From contig NZ_JABAFQ010000002.1 of assembly GCF_012843705.1 (NCBI RefSeq), forward strand, positions 124,001 to 188,000: a stretch of 64,000 nucleotides of DNA. The letters are read 5' to 3'. The notes below the pieces were generated by a model. It worked only from the letters and a program-made list of their open reading frames with translations. It did not search any database and was not told the origin of the DNA. Below, in pieces: positions 6,804 to 16,183 of this stretch (positions are counted from its first letter, which is position 1; every line of letters begins with the position of its first letter). Position numbers and translations under genes: made by a program. This DNA is from Fusobacterium sp. FSA-380-WT-3A. GTDB lineage: Bacteria > Fusobacteriota > Fusobacteriia > Fusobacteriales > Fusobacteriaceae.

Positions 6804-8062
6804 TAAACCTTATTCTCCTTTTCATCAAAACTTTTTTTATACCTTTCTATCATTTCCTCATTACTTTTTGTTTTTTTTAATTCATTTATAAGGTATTTTG
6901 TTGATGATGCCTTATCTAAACTTGATAAATATCTTCTAAAATTCCAAATAACTGGTAATTTTTCTTTTTCTATTAAAAGCTCTTCTTTTCTAGTTCCTGA
7001 TTTTTGTATATCAATAGCTGGATATATCCTAAGTTCTGATAAGCTTCTATCTAAATGAATTTCCATGTTTCCAGTTCCTTTAAATTCCTCATAAATTATA
7101 TCATCCATTTTACTACCTGTATCAATTAAAGCAGTCGCAATTATAGTTAAACTTCCTCCATTTTTTATATTTCTAGCTGTACCAAAAAAATTTTTTGGAT
7201 AATATAAAGCACTTGGGTCAATTCCTCCTGAAATTAATTTTCCGCTAGAAGGAATAACTATATTATATGCTCTTGCTAATCTAGTAAGAGAATCCATTAA
7301 AATTACAACATCCTCTCCATTTTCTACTTTTATTTTGGCTCTTTCTATAATTTCTTCAGTAACTTTTATATGATTCTTAGGATCTTCATCAAAAGTAGAA
7401 TAAAATACTTCAGCCCCTTTTACATTTTCTCTTATATCAGTAACTTCTTCTGGTCTTTCATCTATCAATAAAATCCATACATCTATATCTTTATAATTTT
7501 CAATTATAGAATTTGCTATTGTACTTATAAGAATTGTTTTTCCTGCTTTTGGAGGGGCTACTATAAGTCCTCTTTGTCCCTTCCCTATTGGAGCAATTAA
7601 ATCTATTATTCTTCCTGAAATATTAGAAGAGTTCGTTTCTAAAGTCAATTTTTCTGTAGGATAGTATGGTACTAATTCTTCAAAAGGAACTCTTGCTTCT
7701 GCTTTATCTGTAGATTCGTTATTAACAAATAAAACTTTTCTCAAAGCATAATTTTTTTCATCATCTTTAGGTTTTCTCACTACACCTATAATAATATCTT
7801 GTGGTCTTAATTTAAACTTTTTTATTTGTGATAACGAAATATAAATATCTTTTTTCCCTTCTACTGTTGTATCTCTTAAAAATCCATATCCATCAGCCAT
7901 TATATCTAATTTTCCACTAGCTATTGTAAAATCATCTGAATTTTTAAAATACTCTTCTATTAAAGTGATTAATTCACTTTTTTTCTTTCCAGATACATTT
8001 TCTATATCTAATTGTTTACAAATTTCAAGAAGCTCTCTCAATAGAAATTTATCAAATTCCAT
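6803..8062 (-). CDS. rho: Transcription termination factor Rho
   Basis: 419 residues from ATG 8062, which follows AAGGAG; an in-frame ATG at 8107 lies inside miaB and lacks a ribosome-binding site. The N-terminal helical domain is followed by the cold-shock-like RNA-binding domain ([15 protein letters not shown]) and a RecA-type ATPase with Walker A APPKAGKT (about 167-174), [13 protein letters not shown] and the Q-loop region. It unwinds RNA-DNA hybrids to end transcription. It begins 11 nt after miaB and is followed directly by the M23 peptidase. Confidence 0.97.
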   Translation of the reverse strand: MEFDKFLLRELLEICKQLDIENVSGKKKSELITLIEEYFKNSDDFTIASGKLDIMADGYGFLRDTTVEGKKDIYISLSQIKKFKLRPQDIIIGVVRKPKDDEKNYALRKVLFVNNESTDKAEARVPFEELVPYYPTEKLTLETNSSNISGRIIDLIAPIGKGQRGLIVAPPKAGKTILISTIANSIIENYKDIDVWILLIDERPEEVTDIRENVKGAEVFYSTFDEDPKNHIKVTEEIIERAKIKVENGEDVVILMDSLTRLARAYNIVIPSSGKLISGGIDPSALYYPKNFFGTARNIKNGGSLTIIATALIDTGSKMDDIIYEEFKGTGNMEIHLDRSLSELRIYPAIDIQKSGTRKEELLIEKEKLPVIWNFRRYLSSLDKASSTKYLINELKKTKSNEEMIERYKKSFDEKENKV

Positions 8063-8073
8063 TTTTTTCTCCT

Positions 8074-9393
8074 TTATTCTTGAACTAGTTCTCCATATAA
8101 AGTCCATGTTTTACATTCATTTATTTTTACATCTACAAAATGACCCTCTAAAGATTTATCTCCTTCAAATAAAACTATTTTATTTGTAGAAGTTCTACTA
8201 CTTAAAACATTTTTATTTTTCTTACTTGGTCCCTCTACTAATACTCTTTCTATCTTTCCAGCATAAGTTTCACTTATCTCTTTAGAAATTTCAGTCTGAA
8301 GAGCTATTAATCTCTGAAGTCTTTCATGTTTTATATCATCACTTAAATGTCCATCCATTTCAGCTGCTTTTGTTCCTTGTCTTATAGAATACATAAACAT
8401 AAAAGCTGTATCATACTTTGATTTTCTTACTACATCTAAAGTATCTAAAAAGTCTTCTTCTGTTTCTTGTGGGAATCCAACTATAATATCTGTTGTTATA
8501 GCTATATCTGGTATTCTTGTTTTTATCTTATCTATAAGTGCTAAGTATTGTTCTTTTGTATATCCTCTATTCATTAATTTTAATATTCTAGTAGAACCAG
8601 ATTGTAAAGGTATATGTAAACATCTAGCTATTTTAGGATTTTTGGCAATAACGTCTATTACATCATCTGTAAAATCTCTTGGATGTGGAGAAACAAATCT
8701 TACAATAAAATCCCCCTCTATATCACAAATATTTTGTAATAAGTTTGCAAAAGTTTCCTCTTTCGATAATCCTCTTCCATAAGAATTAACATTTTGAGCC
8801 AACAACATAATCTCTTTATAACCTTTTTTTACAAACTCTTTAGTTTGCTCTACAATTTCTGCCATTGGAACATATCTTTCTCTTCCTCTTACATAAGGCA
8901 CTATACAATAAGTACAGAAATTATTGCATCCATAACCAATAGATATTGAAGCTGTTATTTTATTATCAAAATCAGCATCTATTCTAGGTGGTAATTGTTC
9001 TTCATATTCTGTTAAGATTACATGTTTAACTTTTTTATTACTCTCTATTTCATCAAGAGCTTCAGGAATTCTTCCTATATTTTGATTTCCCATAATTATA
9101 TCTATATATGGAAATTTTTCTAATAATTTTTTCCCTTGTTCTTGAGCAAAACAACCTGTTATTATTATTTTAGTTCCTCTTTTATCTCTAACTCTTTTTA
9201 AATCTCCTAATTTTCCATAAATTTGAGTTGCTGCTCCCTCTCTTACAGTACAAGTATTTAAAAATACTACATCTGTCCCTTCTATATCTTCAGTTATATT
9301 ATAATCTAAATTTTCCATTATTTTTCTTATTTTTGCACTTTCATTTACATTCATCTGGCAACCATAAGTTATAACAGTAGCATTCTTTTTCAT
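8074..9393 (-). CDS. miaB: tRNA-2-methylthio-N6-dimethylallyladenosine synthase
   Basis: 439 residues, full length. It adds a methylthio group to i6A37 of tRNAs reading UNN codons. The N-terminal UPF0004 domain has the auxiliary-cluster cysteines ([26 protein letters not shown]). The radical-SAM CxxxCxxC is [18 protein letters not shown] (about 155-172), and a C-terminal TRAM domain follows. MiaA, which makes its substrate, is encoded at 39000-39917. Confidence 0.97.
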   Translation of the reverse strand: MKKNATVITYGCQMNVNESAKIRKIMENLDYNITEDIEGTDVVFLNTCTVREGAATQIYGKLGDLKRVRDKRGTKIIITGCFAQEQGKKLLEKFPYIDIIMGNQNIGRIPEALDEIESNKKVKHVILTEYEEQLPPRIDADFDNKITASISIGYGCNNFCTYCIVPYVRGRERYVPMAEIVEQTKEFVKKGYKEIMLLAQNVNSYGRGLSKEETFANLLQNICDIEGDFIVRFVSPHPRDFTDDVIDVIAKNPKIARCLHIPLQSGSTRILKLMNRGYTKEQYLALIDKIKTRIPDIAITTDIIVGFPQETEEDFLDTLDVVRKSKYDTAFMFMYSIRQGTKAAEMDGHLSDDIKHERLQRLIALQTEISKEISETYAGKIERVLVEGPSKKNKNVLSSRTSTNKIVLFEGDKSLEGHFVDVKINECKTWTLYGELVQE

Positions 9394-9468
9394 TAATCCT
9401 CCAAAAAATTTTTTTCAATCTCGAAAATTATATCATGATTTCTATTTTTTTTCAAATATTTCACTTTT

Positions 9469-10122
9469 TTATTTGAATATTTCTCCAGCCTCTAAATACC
9501 ATAGAAGCAAATCAAAACTGTCCATTGGAATTCCTACTTCTTCACAATATTTTTTCATTTTTTCTTCTATTTCAAAATATAATTTTTTGGTAAGAGTTTT
9601 AGGAATTTCATTTATAACTTCTAATCTAACTAAGTTTTTTAAAATATGTCTATCTAAAATTGCCACTTCTTGTCCAAAACCTACATTTCTTAAGAAGTGT
9701 CCAGCTTCTTTCCATGACATACCTTTTATATTTTCCACTATCCAATTTCTTCTTTCAGCTACACTAGAAAAACTTTTAAAAAAATCTTTAGTTATAATTT
9801 TCCCATCTTTATTTGTCATTTGTTGTCTTAATAAAACTAAATATTTTGCTTTATTATTTTTAAATCTTACTATATTTAAATATTCAGTTAATTCTTCTGG
9901 AGTTCCTATAAATAAAACCCCATCATTTCTCATATTAGTTATAGCTTTCCAAGCATTACGAGCTTTAGATTGTGGAGTAAGTATACAAAATGATAACTCA
10001 GCATGTATATCTTCGTTAGTACCTTTTTCCCAAATTTCCTTATATTCTTTTAATCTTTTTTCTATATCTGGTTTTATTTCTTTATATTTTTTTTCTATTT
10101 CATAAAAATATTGATTTTTCAT
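9469..10122 (-). CDS. ogg: 8-oxoguanine DNA glycosylase/AP lyase, Ogg2 type
   Basis: 217 residues, the compact helix-hairpin-helix form known mainly from archaea and some anaerobes. The N-terminal ELSFCILTPQSKARNAWKAI matches the Ogg2 family. The helix-hairpin-helix shows the candidate catalytic lysine in MSWKEAGHFLRNVG and the conserved aspartate in ILDRHI. It would remove 8-oxoG and nick the AP site. It lies 10 nt behind the hydrolase gene at 10133 and is probably co-transcribed with it. Confidence 0.85.
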   Translation of the reverse strand: MKNQYFYEIEKKYKEIKPDIEKRLKEYKEIWEKGTNEDIHAELSFCILTPQSKARNAWKAITNMRNDGVLFIGTPEELTEYLNIVRFKNNKAKYLVLLRQQMTNKDGKIITKDFFKSFSSVAERRNWIVENIKGMSWKEAGHFLRNVGFGQEVAILDRHILKNLVRLEVINEIPKTLTKKLYFEIEEKMKKYCEEVGIPMDSFDLLLWYLEAGEIFK

Positions 10123-10132
10123 TTTTCTCCTT

Positions 10133-11005
10133 TTAATACCTATCTTTCATCCATTCTACTATAGTAAAAGATAATTCCCTCTCTTTTTTTATATATTTGT
10201 GACTAGCTCCGTATATTAATTTACTAGAAAAATCATTTGTTCCTATAGCTCTTTTCTTTAATTCTTCTAAATCTTTTTCTGGAGTATCTACTATTACACT
10301 ATCCTTTTCTCCTAAAATTACAAGTATTGGTTTATTTATATCACTAAAAATTCCAAAGCTCTTAGGTTTCTCAACTAAAGGAAATATATCTAAAATACTT
10401 CCTTTTCTAAAAGTATAAAAAGTTCTAGAACTTATAGGAAATATATTTAACATTTTTCCTTCCATTATTTTCTTTGAATTTCCAGCTTTTATATTTTGTT
10501 CTGCCTCTAAAAACATCTTCTTACTTTCTTCTCTTCTTCCTACTAATCCTGCTGTATCTGGAGCCGAAATAAGAATTAATCCATCTATAATCTCTATTCC
10601 TTTTTTTGATAAATAATATAAATTTTTTAAACATCCAAAACTATGAGATGCTAAAATAATCTTTTTATATCCTAATTCTTTTGCTGTCTCTATCCATAAA
10701 TCTACATCATAAATAGATTCACCAAATTTTTCATAGGTAGAACCAATTATCTTATTACCAGCTTTTTTTGTTACAGGGTCTCTAACTATTATACTATTAA
10801 TAACTCCATAACCTCTATTATGACCAAAAATAAATCCATACCCTTCTTTTGATAAATTTTCTCCTATTAATTCTATAAAATTATTTTCAATTACATTATC
10901 AAACATTCCATGAGTAAAAACAACACAGGCTTTTTTTTCTTTAGGCTCCCAATAAGCTCCTACTAAATTTAATCCATCCTTTGTATATCTATGAAGTAAT
11001 TCCAT
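10133..11005 (-). CDS. Alpha/beta hydrolase (DUF1749-like)
   Basis: 290 residues, cytoplasmic. The oxyanion-hole strand VVFTHGMFDN, a nucleophile elbow SHSFG (Ser near 121), a possible acid in VILGEKDSVIVD and a possible catalytic His in IYGASHKYIK describe a complete alpha/beta-hydrolase triad. It resembles the family in which a serine hydrolase acts on a small ester or thioester. The substrate is unknown. Start ATG 11005 follows GAGGTG. Confidence 0.75.
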   Translation of the reverse strand: MELLHRYTKDGLNLVGAYWEPKEKKACVVFTHGMFDNVIENNFIELIGENLSKEGYGFIFGHNRGYGVINSIIVRDPVTKKAGNKIIGSTYEKFGESIYDVDLWIETAKELGYKKIILASHSFGCLKNLYYLSKKGIEIIDGLILISAPDTAGLVGRREESKKMFLEAEQNIKAGNSKKIMEGKMLNIFPISSRTFYTFRKGSILDIFPLVEKPKSFGIFSDINKPILVILGEKDSVIVDTPEKDLEELKKRAIGTNDFSSKLIYGASHKYIKKERELSFTIVEWMKDRY

Positions 11006-11114
11006 CTATTCACCTCAAAAAATTTTTTCATTATATTATATAATAAAACTTTAAAATAGTCATTTTTATTTTTCTTTATATATAGACTTTTTTTTTGCAA
11101 AAAAGTTTGACAAA

Positions 11115-11164
11115 TAAAAAAAGAGATTAATAAAATTTTATTTTTTAAAATTTATCAATCTCTT
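11115..11164 (-). terminator. Terminator of the lrgA-lrgB-phosphatase-dapF operon
   Basis: Long A/T-rich hairpin: AAGAGATT with AATCTCTT and an inner AAATTTT/AAAATTT stem, followed on the minus strand by a T run. Confidence 0.75.
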
Positions 11165-11172
11165 ATAAAATT

Positions 11173-12009
11173 TTAATATTTTTTTAAATCAACTTCTCCT
11201 TCAAAAGTAATTTCAGCTCCACCACGAAGTTTTACTCCATTTTCTAAAACTTTTATATATAAATCTCCACCTTCAGTAATTATTTTAGCTTCTTTTTCTG
11301 TGTATCCTAATTTATAAGATACTAATCCTGCTGAACAAGAACCAGTTCCACAAGCTAAAGTTCTTCCAGCTCCTCTTTCCCATGTAAATATTTTTATTGT
11401 TTTTCTATCTTTTACACAAATAAAATTTACATTTGTTTTCTTAGGAAATAAGGGATGTATTTCTATCCCTCTTCCAATTTTATTTATATCATATTGACTT
11501 TCGTTTTCCATAAATATAATTGTATGAGGAACTCCTAAAAAAATAGTAGAAAATTTTATTTTTTCTCCAAAAATTTCTATTTCTCTATTAAATACCTCTT
11601 CTCCGTCTATATTGACAGGTATATCTTTAGGATTAAAAATAGGATTTCCTATTTCTATTTCAATAGATTCTACTTTTTTGTCTCTAACTATTAAATCAGC
11701 ATATTGAACTCCAGCCAAAGTTTCAATTTTTAAATTTTCTTTTTGAACAATTCCTTTTTCATATACAAATTTTACAAAACATCTTAGACCATTTCCACAC
11801 ATTTCTCCTTGAGAACCATCGCTATTATAGTAAAACATTTTTATATCACAAGTTTCACTAGGTAGAGCTACCATTATTCCATCTCCACCTACTCCAAATC
11901 TTCTATCACATAAATTTTTTATTTTAGGTACAATTTCTTCTAAATTATATTTAAAACCATCAATTAATAAAAAATCATTACCAGCCCCTTGCATTTTTGT
12001 AAATTTCAT
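11173..12009 (-). CDS. dapF: Diaminopimelate epimerase
   Basis: 278 residues from ATG 12009, behind AGGGAGGAA; the in-frame ATG at 12033 lies in the previous gene. It interconverts LL- and meso-diaminopimelate for lysine and peptidoglycan. Both active-site cysteine motifs are present (EMCGNGLRCFVKF and LACGTGSCSAG), as is the N-terminal KMQGAGNDF. It is last in an operon with lrgA, lrgB and a phosphatase, which gives the operon a cell-wall theme. Confidence 0.97.
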   Translation of the reverse strand: MKFTKMQGAGNDFLLIDGFKYNLEEIVPKIKNLCDRRFGVGGDGIMVALPSETCDIKMFYYNSDGSQGEMCGNGLRCFVKFVYEKGIVQKENLKIETLAGVQYADLIVRDKKVESIEIEIGNPIFNPKDIPVNIDGEEVFNREIEIFGEKIKFSTIFLGVPHTIIFMENESQYDINKIGRGIEIHPLFPKKTNVNFICVKDRKTIKIFTWERGAGRTLACGTGSCSAGLVSYKLGYTEKEAKIITEGGDLYIKVLENGVKLRGGAEITFEGEVDLKKY

Positions 12010-12019
12010 ATATTCCTCC

Positions 12020-12646
12020 CTAATTTTCTTCATCTAAATGTGATGTATTTGAAAAATCTAAAATTTTAAATTTTTTATCTTTGTACTCTACTATTGTTAA
12101 ACTTGTATTTTGTGGTACTTGTCTTTCAGAAAAAGTTTCAACTCCTTGATTATTTATACAAGCAAATATAGCTTCTAATGCTATCCCATGAGATACTATT
12201 AAAATTTTATCATTTTCTTTATGATTCTTCTCCAAATAATCTAATCCTTTTTTTACTCTAGTTAATACTTCTTGAAAAGTTTCTCCATTATATTTACTTG
12301 GGTCATATTCTTTTCCATTATACCATAAATTATAAAATTCTGTCGGATAAGTTTTTTCAAACTCATCTCTGGGAACACCTTCCATTTTTCCCATATCTAT
12401 CTCTCTAAAATATTCTATTGTTTCTAATTTTTTTTCTTTTCTATCTTCTGTTAATATTTCTAAAGTTTCAACTGCTCTCCCAAGTGGTGATGAATAATAA
12501 TGTGTAAATTGTATAGGATTTAATTTAATTTTTAATTTTCTTGCTTGTTCCTTTCCTAAACTTGTTAAAGGAGAATTTTTTACTCCTTGAAATATTTTTT
12601 TTAGATTCCACTCTGTTTCTCCATGACGAACAAAGTAAATTTCCAT
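12020..12646 (-). CDS. Histidine phosphatase family protein (phosphoglycerate-mutase-like)
   Basis: 208 residues with the RHG signature (VRHGETEWNLKKIFQG), a second arginine region (YYSSPLGRAVETLEIL) and the second catalytic His (IVSHGIALEAI). Such cofactor-independent-of-glycolysis members are usually phosphatases (GpmB/CobC/PhoE type) with varied substrates. Nothing here identifies the substrate. It sits between lrgB and dapF with short gaps (13 and 10 nt). Confidence 0.85.
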   Translation of the reverse strand: MEIYFVRHGETEWNLKKIFQGVKNSPLTSLGKEQARKLKIKLNPIQFTHYYSSPLGRAVETLEILTEDRKEKKLETIEYFREIDMGKMEGVPRDEFEKTYPTEFYNLWYNGKEYDPSKYNGETFQEVLTRVKKGLDYLEKNHKENDKILIVSHGIALEAIFACINNQGVETFSERQVPQNTSLTIVEYKDKKFKILDFSNTSHLDEEN

Positions 12647-12659
12647 CTTTTCCCTCCAT

Positions 12660-13355
12660 TTATATAAGTATTAATAATATTGGTGCTACTATGAAAGTTA
12701 TTATTCCAGCTATAACTATTGATAAAGCACTCATAGCTCCTTCAACTTCTCCCATTTCAATAGCCTTTGCTGTCCCTACAGCATGACTTGAAATTCCAAT
12801 TCCTAAGCCTTTTGCTACTGGATGTTCTATTCTAAAAATTTTACATACATACGGAGCCATAGCATTTCCACTTATTCCTGTTAAAATTATTGCAAAAACT
12901 GTAATAGGAGGGATTCCACCTATTAAAGCACTCAATTCCATTCCTAATGGTGTTGTTATAGATTTTGGTATAAAGGATTTTATTAAAATTTCATCAATTC
13001 CTAATAATTTACCTAAAAATATTATAGAAATTATTGCAGTAACTGCCCCTACTAAAGAACCTATTATTATAGGTAAAAAATTCTCTTTTAATTTATTTAT
13101 CTGTCTATAAAGTGGCATTGATAAAGCTACTGTAGCTGGAGCTAAAAAGAAAGCTATTATATTTCCGCCTTTTTCATAATAACTCAATGGAATATTAAAT
13201 AATTTTATAAATATTATTATTATGGCCCCACTTGTTACTAAAGGATTTAATAGTGGGAATTTTTTTGATTTTTCAAAAATATATAATCCAATATTAAAAG
13301 CCAATAAACTTATAATTATCCCAAAAAAAGGAGTATCTAATAATTTTATATCCAT
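12660..13355 (-). CDS. lrgB: LrgB/CidB-family membrane protein
   Basis: 231 residues, about six to seven membrane segments. The conserved LrgB sequences TTPLGMELSALIGGIPPITVF-like region and GIGISSHAVGTAKA are present. It works with LrgA/CidA in a holin/antiholin-like system, or in export of small metabolites such as pyruvate. It starts one base after the lrgA stop, so expression is coupled. Confidence 0.9.
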   Translation of the reverse strand: MDIKLLDTPFFGIIISLLAFNIGLYIFEKSKKFPLLNPLVTSGAIIIIFIKLFNIPLSYYEKGGNIIAFFLAPATVALSMPLYRQINKLKENFLPIIIGSLVGAVTAIISIIFLGKLLGIDEILIKSFIPKSITTPLGMELSALIGGIPPITVFAIILTGISGNAMAPYVCKIFRIEHPVAKGLGIGISSHAVGTAKAIEMGEVEGAMSALSIVIAGIITFIVAPILLILI

Positions 13356-13356
13356 T

Positions 13357-13704
13357 TTATTTTCCTCCCATTTTTTTTATTAAAAATTCAACAGTTTTTC
13401 CTGTTATTCCCATAGTTAGAGCTGTAGTTACTACCAATAAAATTACTATTTTTATTATATCAGTTTTTAAATAATGATAATGTTCCATTAAATTAACTAC
13501 TGCTGGTAAAAATAATAGTATCATAACTTTAATTAAATGGTCACACACATTCCCAATATTTTTTTCATTGAGAACTTTTTTATAAAGTAAAACAAATAAT
13601 ATTATCATACCTATAATAGTTCCAGGTAATGGTAAATTAAAAAGTTTTTGAAGTAAAATACCTAAAAAATTAATTGATAATAAAATTAAAAGTTGAATAA
13701 ACAT
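13357..13704 (-). CDS. lrgA: LrgA/CidA-family holin-like protein
   Basis: 115 residues with four membrane helices. The signature LPLPGTIIGMIILFVLL is characteristic of the CidA/LrgA family. First gene of the lrgA-lrgB-phosphatase-dapF operon, with Shine-Dalgarno GGGGAGAG. Whether it is the Cid or Lrg type cannot be told from sequence alone. Confidence 0.88.
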   Translation of the reverse strand: MFIQLLILLSINFLGILLQKLFNLPLPGTIIGMIILFVLLYKKVLNEKNIGNVCDHLIKVMILLFLPAVVNLMEHYHYLKTDIIKIVILLVVTTALTMGITGKTVEFLIKKMGGK

Positions 13705-13858
13705 TTCTCTCCCCTTTATTTAATTTTAAGTGTATTTTAATATTATATTAGGTTATATTTTTTTAGTCAATAATATTTTTTTGTTTTGAAACATACTTAT
13801 ATTTCTGTACTTTTTCTGTATATTAATAACTTTATTCTTTTTATAAATATCAGTTATA

Positions 13859-13887
13859 TTGACAAGTAAAATATAGAGAAGTATAAT
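13859..13887 (+). promoter_or_regulatory. Consensus sigma-70 promoter of the M20 hydrolase gene
   Basis: Perfect TTGACA (13859-13864), 17-bp spacer, perfect TATAAT (13882-13887), 29 bp before the start codon. It is one of the strongest promoter matches in the window and implies high constitutive expression unless repressed. Confidence 0.85.
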
Positions 13888-13915
13888 AATTTAAAATATT
13901 GTATGAGGTGATATT

Positions 13916-15055
13916 TTGGAAAAATTTTTTTATGATATTAGGTCAAAATTACATAAAATTCCTGAAATTGCATTAGAAGAATATAAAACTTCTAAATTTA
14001 TTAGAGATTTTTTAAAAAATTTAAATATAGAATATATAGAAATTGGGACTAGCACCCTTGCCATTTTTTATGGTGAAGAAGATAATTGGATTGGATTTAG
14101 AGCTGATATAGATGCTTTACCTATACAAGAAGAAAATGAAAAAGAATATAAATCTAAAATAGATGGTATGATGCATGCTTGTGGACATGATGGTCATACT
14201 ACTAATTTACTTTATTTTGCAAAATGGTTACAAAATGAAATTAATAATGGTAAAATTTTAAAAAAATCTATTATGTTAATCTTCCAATCTGGTGAAGAAG
14301 GAAAAGGTGGAGCTAGATTTATAGCCAATTCTGAATTTTTTAAAAATAAAACTTTTGAAGGAATTTTTGCTTTTCATGTTACTCCTGACCTAGAAGAAGG
14401 AAAAATAACTACTTGTTCTGGTCCAATGAGTTTTCAAAATATAAATTTTGATATAACTCTTACTGGAAAAGGTTGTCATGGTGCTCAACCACATAAGGGA
14501 ATTGATTCCATTCTTATTGGAGCAAAACTTGTTGAAGCTTATCAATCAATAGTTTCAAGAAATATAGACCCTTTAGAACCTATAGTTTTGACTATAGGAA
14601 GTTTTAAAGCTGGAGAAGTAAGAAATGTTATCCCTGATGAAGTAAAAATTTTAGGAACAATTAGATTTTTTAATACTGAATTAATTGAATTTTTAAAAGA
14701 AAGAATTACTTCTATTAATGAGGGATTTGAAAAAGCTTTTGGAGTTAAAATCCAAATGTCATTTGTTCCCTTTTATCCTCCTGTAATAAATTCTCCTGAA
14801 TTATATAGAAAATTTGAAAAGATAATTTCTAAAGAGAAATTTATAAAAAATATTAAATTATCTGGTTCTGAAGATTTTTCATTTTATCTACAAAATGGTA
14901 ATAAAGGATTAATGTTTTTATTAGGAGTAAAAAATGAAAAAAAAGGGTTTATTTATCCTTTACATAGTTCAAAATTTGATTTTAATCCTAGTGTTTTAAA
15001 AGAAAGTTTTATAATTTTTAAAAATTTACTATTGGAAATGAATTCTTTTAAATAA
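13916..15055 (+). CDS. M20D amidohydrolase (N-acyl-amino-acid/hippurate hydrolase family)
   Basis: 379 residues, started by TTG at 13916 with GAGGTG 5-10 bases upstream; the N-terminal IRSKLHKIPEIALEEYKTS is the normal family start, so the TTG is credible. Metal ligands are seen in HACGHDGHTT, FQSGEEGKGG and AFHV, with a late His in YPLHSSKF. Family members cleave N-acyl amino acids or related amides, including auxin conjugates and N-acetyl-diaminopimelate. The exact substrate is unknown. It forms a single-gene unit. Confidence 0.88.
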   Translation: MEKFFYDIRSKLHKIPEIALEEYKTSKFIRDFLKNLNIEYIEIGTSTLAIFYGEEDNWIGFRADIDALPIQEENEKEYKSKIDGMMHACGHDGHTTNLLYFAKWLQNEINNGKILKKSIMLIFQSGEEGKGGARFIANSEFFKNKTFEGIFAFHVTPDLEEGKITTCSGPMSFQNINFDITLTGKGCHGAQPHKGIDSILIGAKLVEAYQSIVSRNIDPLEPIVLTIGSFKAGEVRNVIPDEVKILGTIRFFNTELIEFLKERITSINEGFEKAFGVKIQMSFVPFYPPVINSPELYRKFEKIISKEKFIKNIKLSGSEDFSFYLQNGNKGLMFLLGVKNEKKGFIYPLHSSKFDFNPSVLKESFIIFKNLLLEMNSFK

Positions 15056-15064
15056 ACTTAATAT

Positions 15065-15126
15065 AAAAAAAGGATTGATGTAATTTTTATAATAAATAGT
15101 TATTATAAAATACATTAATCCTTTTT
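15065..15126. terminator. Bidirectional terminator between M20 hydrolase and mgsA
   Basis: AAAAAAAGGATTGATGTA pairs with TACATTAATCCTTTTT plus an inner TTATAATA/TATTATAA stem. There are T runs on both strands, serving the two convergent genes. Confidence 0.8.
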
Positions 15127-15130
15127 ATTT

Positions 15131-15514
15131 TTACTTATTAGCTTCTTCTTTTAGTCCAACTATTAAAAGTTCAGCTGTTCTTGAATTTGTAGCAACTGGT
15201 ACTTTATGGACATCACAAAGACGAATAAGAGCTTGAACATCTGGTTCATGAGGCATTGCTGATAAAGGATCTCTAAAGAAAAATACAGCTAATATTTTTC
15301 CAGAAGCAATATCTGCTCCTATTTGTTGGTCTCCTCCTAAAGGACCAGACAGATATCTAGTGACCTCTAAATCTGTAGCTTGGACAATTCTTCCTCCTGT
15401 TGTTCCTGTTCCAACTAAGTTGTAATTTATAAAAAATTCTTTATGTTTTTTTACAAAATCAACTAACTCATCTTTTTTCTTATCATGAGCTATAAGAGCT
15501 ATTGTTTTACTCAA
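15131..15514 (-). CDS. mgsA: Methylglyoxal synthase
   Basis: 127 residues from a TTG start at 15514, which has GGAGG seven bases upstream; an ATG at 15553 would lie inside the preceding hairpin and has no Shine-Dalgarno. It converts dihydroxyacetone phosphate to methylglyoxal and phosphate, a bypass used when phosphate is limiting. Conserved sequences: [36 protein letters not shown] (phosphate site), FFRDPL and [11 protein letters not shown]. Confidence 0.96.
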   Translation of the reverse strand: MSKTIALIAHDKKKDELVDFVKKHKEFFINYNLVGTGTTGGRIVQATDLEVTRYLSGPLGGDQQIGADIASGKILAVFFFRDPLSAMPHEPDVQALIRLCDVHKVPVATNSRTAELLIVGLKEEANK

Positions 15515-15538
15515 GTTATTTCCTCCATTAAATCTTAT

Positions 15539-15569
15539 AAAAATAGCTATCAATAATTGATAGCTATTT
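15539..15569 (-). terminator. Terminator between hup and mgsA
   Basis: Perfect 13-bp hairpin AAATAGCTATCAA/TTGATAGCTATTT followed by T5 on the minus strand. It should end most HU transcripts before mgsA, limiting mgsA to read-through or a weak internal promoter. Confidence 0.75.
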
Positions 15570-15577
15570 AAAAATTA

Positions 15578-15856
15578 TTATTTGTTTAATTTATCATTGA
15601 AAGATTTTCCAGCTTTAAATTTAACAACTTTTTTTGCTGGTATTTCCATTTCTTCTCCAGTTTGAGGGTTTCTTCCTGTTCTAGCAGATCTTTCTCCAAC
15701 ACAGAATTTTCCAAAACCTAAGAAAGAAATTTCATCTCCAGCTAAAACAACTTCTTCTACACATTCTAAGAAAGCAGCTATTTTTCTTTCAGCTTCAGCT
15801 TTAGATGCAAATTCACCTTTTACATAATATTTTTCAACAAAATCTTTTTTTAACAT
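15578..15856 (-). CDS. hup: HU-family DNA-binding protein
   Basis: 92 residues from ATG 15856 behind GGAGGG; upstream in-frame codons lack a signal. The beta-arm signature GKFCVGERSARTGRNPQTGE and the C-terminal VVKFKAGKSFNDKLN are typical. It is a dimeric nucleoid protein that bends DNA. A good promoter lies at 15897-15924 and a terminator at 15539-15569. Confidence 0.95.
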   Translation of the reverse strand: MLKKDFVEKYYVKGEFASKAEAERKIAAFLECVEEVVLAGDEISFLGFGKFCVGERSARTGRNPQTGEEMEIPAKKVVKFKAGKSFNDKLNK

Positions 15857-15896
15857 AAATATATCCCTCCTTACTTGATGTAATGCTACTATCAGT

Positions 15897-15924
15897 ACTA
15901 TATCACATTTTAAAAGAATGTAAA
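15897..15924 (-). promoter_or_regulatory. Promoter of hup
   Basis: -35 TTTACA (complement of 15919-15924), 16-bp spacer, -10 TATAGT (complement of 15897-15902), about 45 bp upstream of the start codon. Confidence 0.65.
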
Positions 15925-16111
15925 ACAAATTTTTTATCATTTTTTTTTAATTTTTTCTATTTTTTTTGTTATTCTACATAAAATGAGAAATTATAATTTA
16001 ATTAATTTTTTTACTCTTTTTTTAAAAAAATAATAATTATTTCTTTTAAAAAATAATTTTTTTCTCGTACCCTTACTAGAAGCCACTCTTTAACAATTTA
16101 TTAAGTTTTTT
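15925..16111. other. A/T-rich divergent intergenic region
   Basis: Together with the flanking promoters this is the 327-bp gap between hup and the FAH gene. It holds long A and T runs that may act as UP elements, and a weak inverted repeat, AATTATTT with AAATAATT (about 16024-16064). I see no gene, riboswitch or clear terminator here. Confidence 0.4.
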
Positions 16112-16140
16112 TTGATATTTTTTTTATATTATAATATAAT
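16112..16140 (+). promoter_or_regulatory. Promoter of the FAH-family gene
   Basis: -35 TTGATA (16112-16117), 17-bp spacer, -10 TATAAT (16135-16140), 43 bp before the start codon. Confidence 0.65.
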
Positions 16141-16183
16141 ATCATTATAGTAAAATTTATATTATTCGAAAGGAAGTGGTATC

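Noticed and set aside
8063-8107. Longer N-terminus for Rho
   Set aside because: The extra residues overlap miaB and lack a ribosome site, whereas ATG 8062 follows AAGGAG.
9473-10105. 210-codon plus-strand frame opposite ogg
   Set aside because: Shadow of the clearly homologous minus-strand gene; no family, no start signal.
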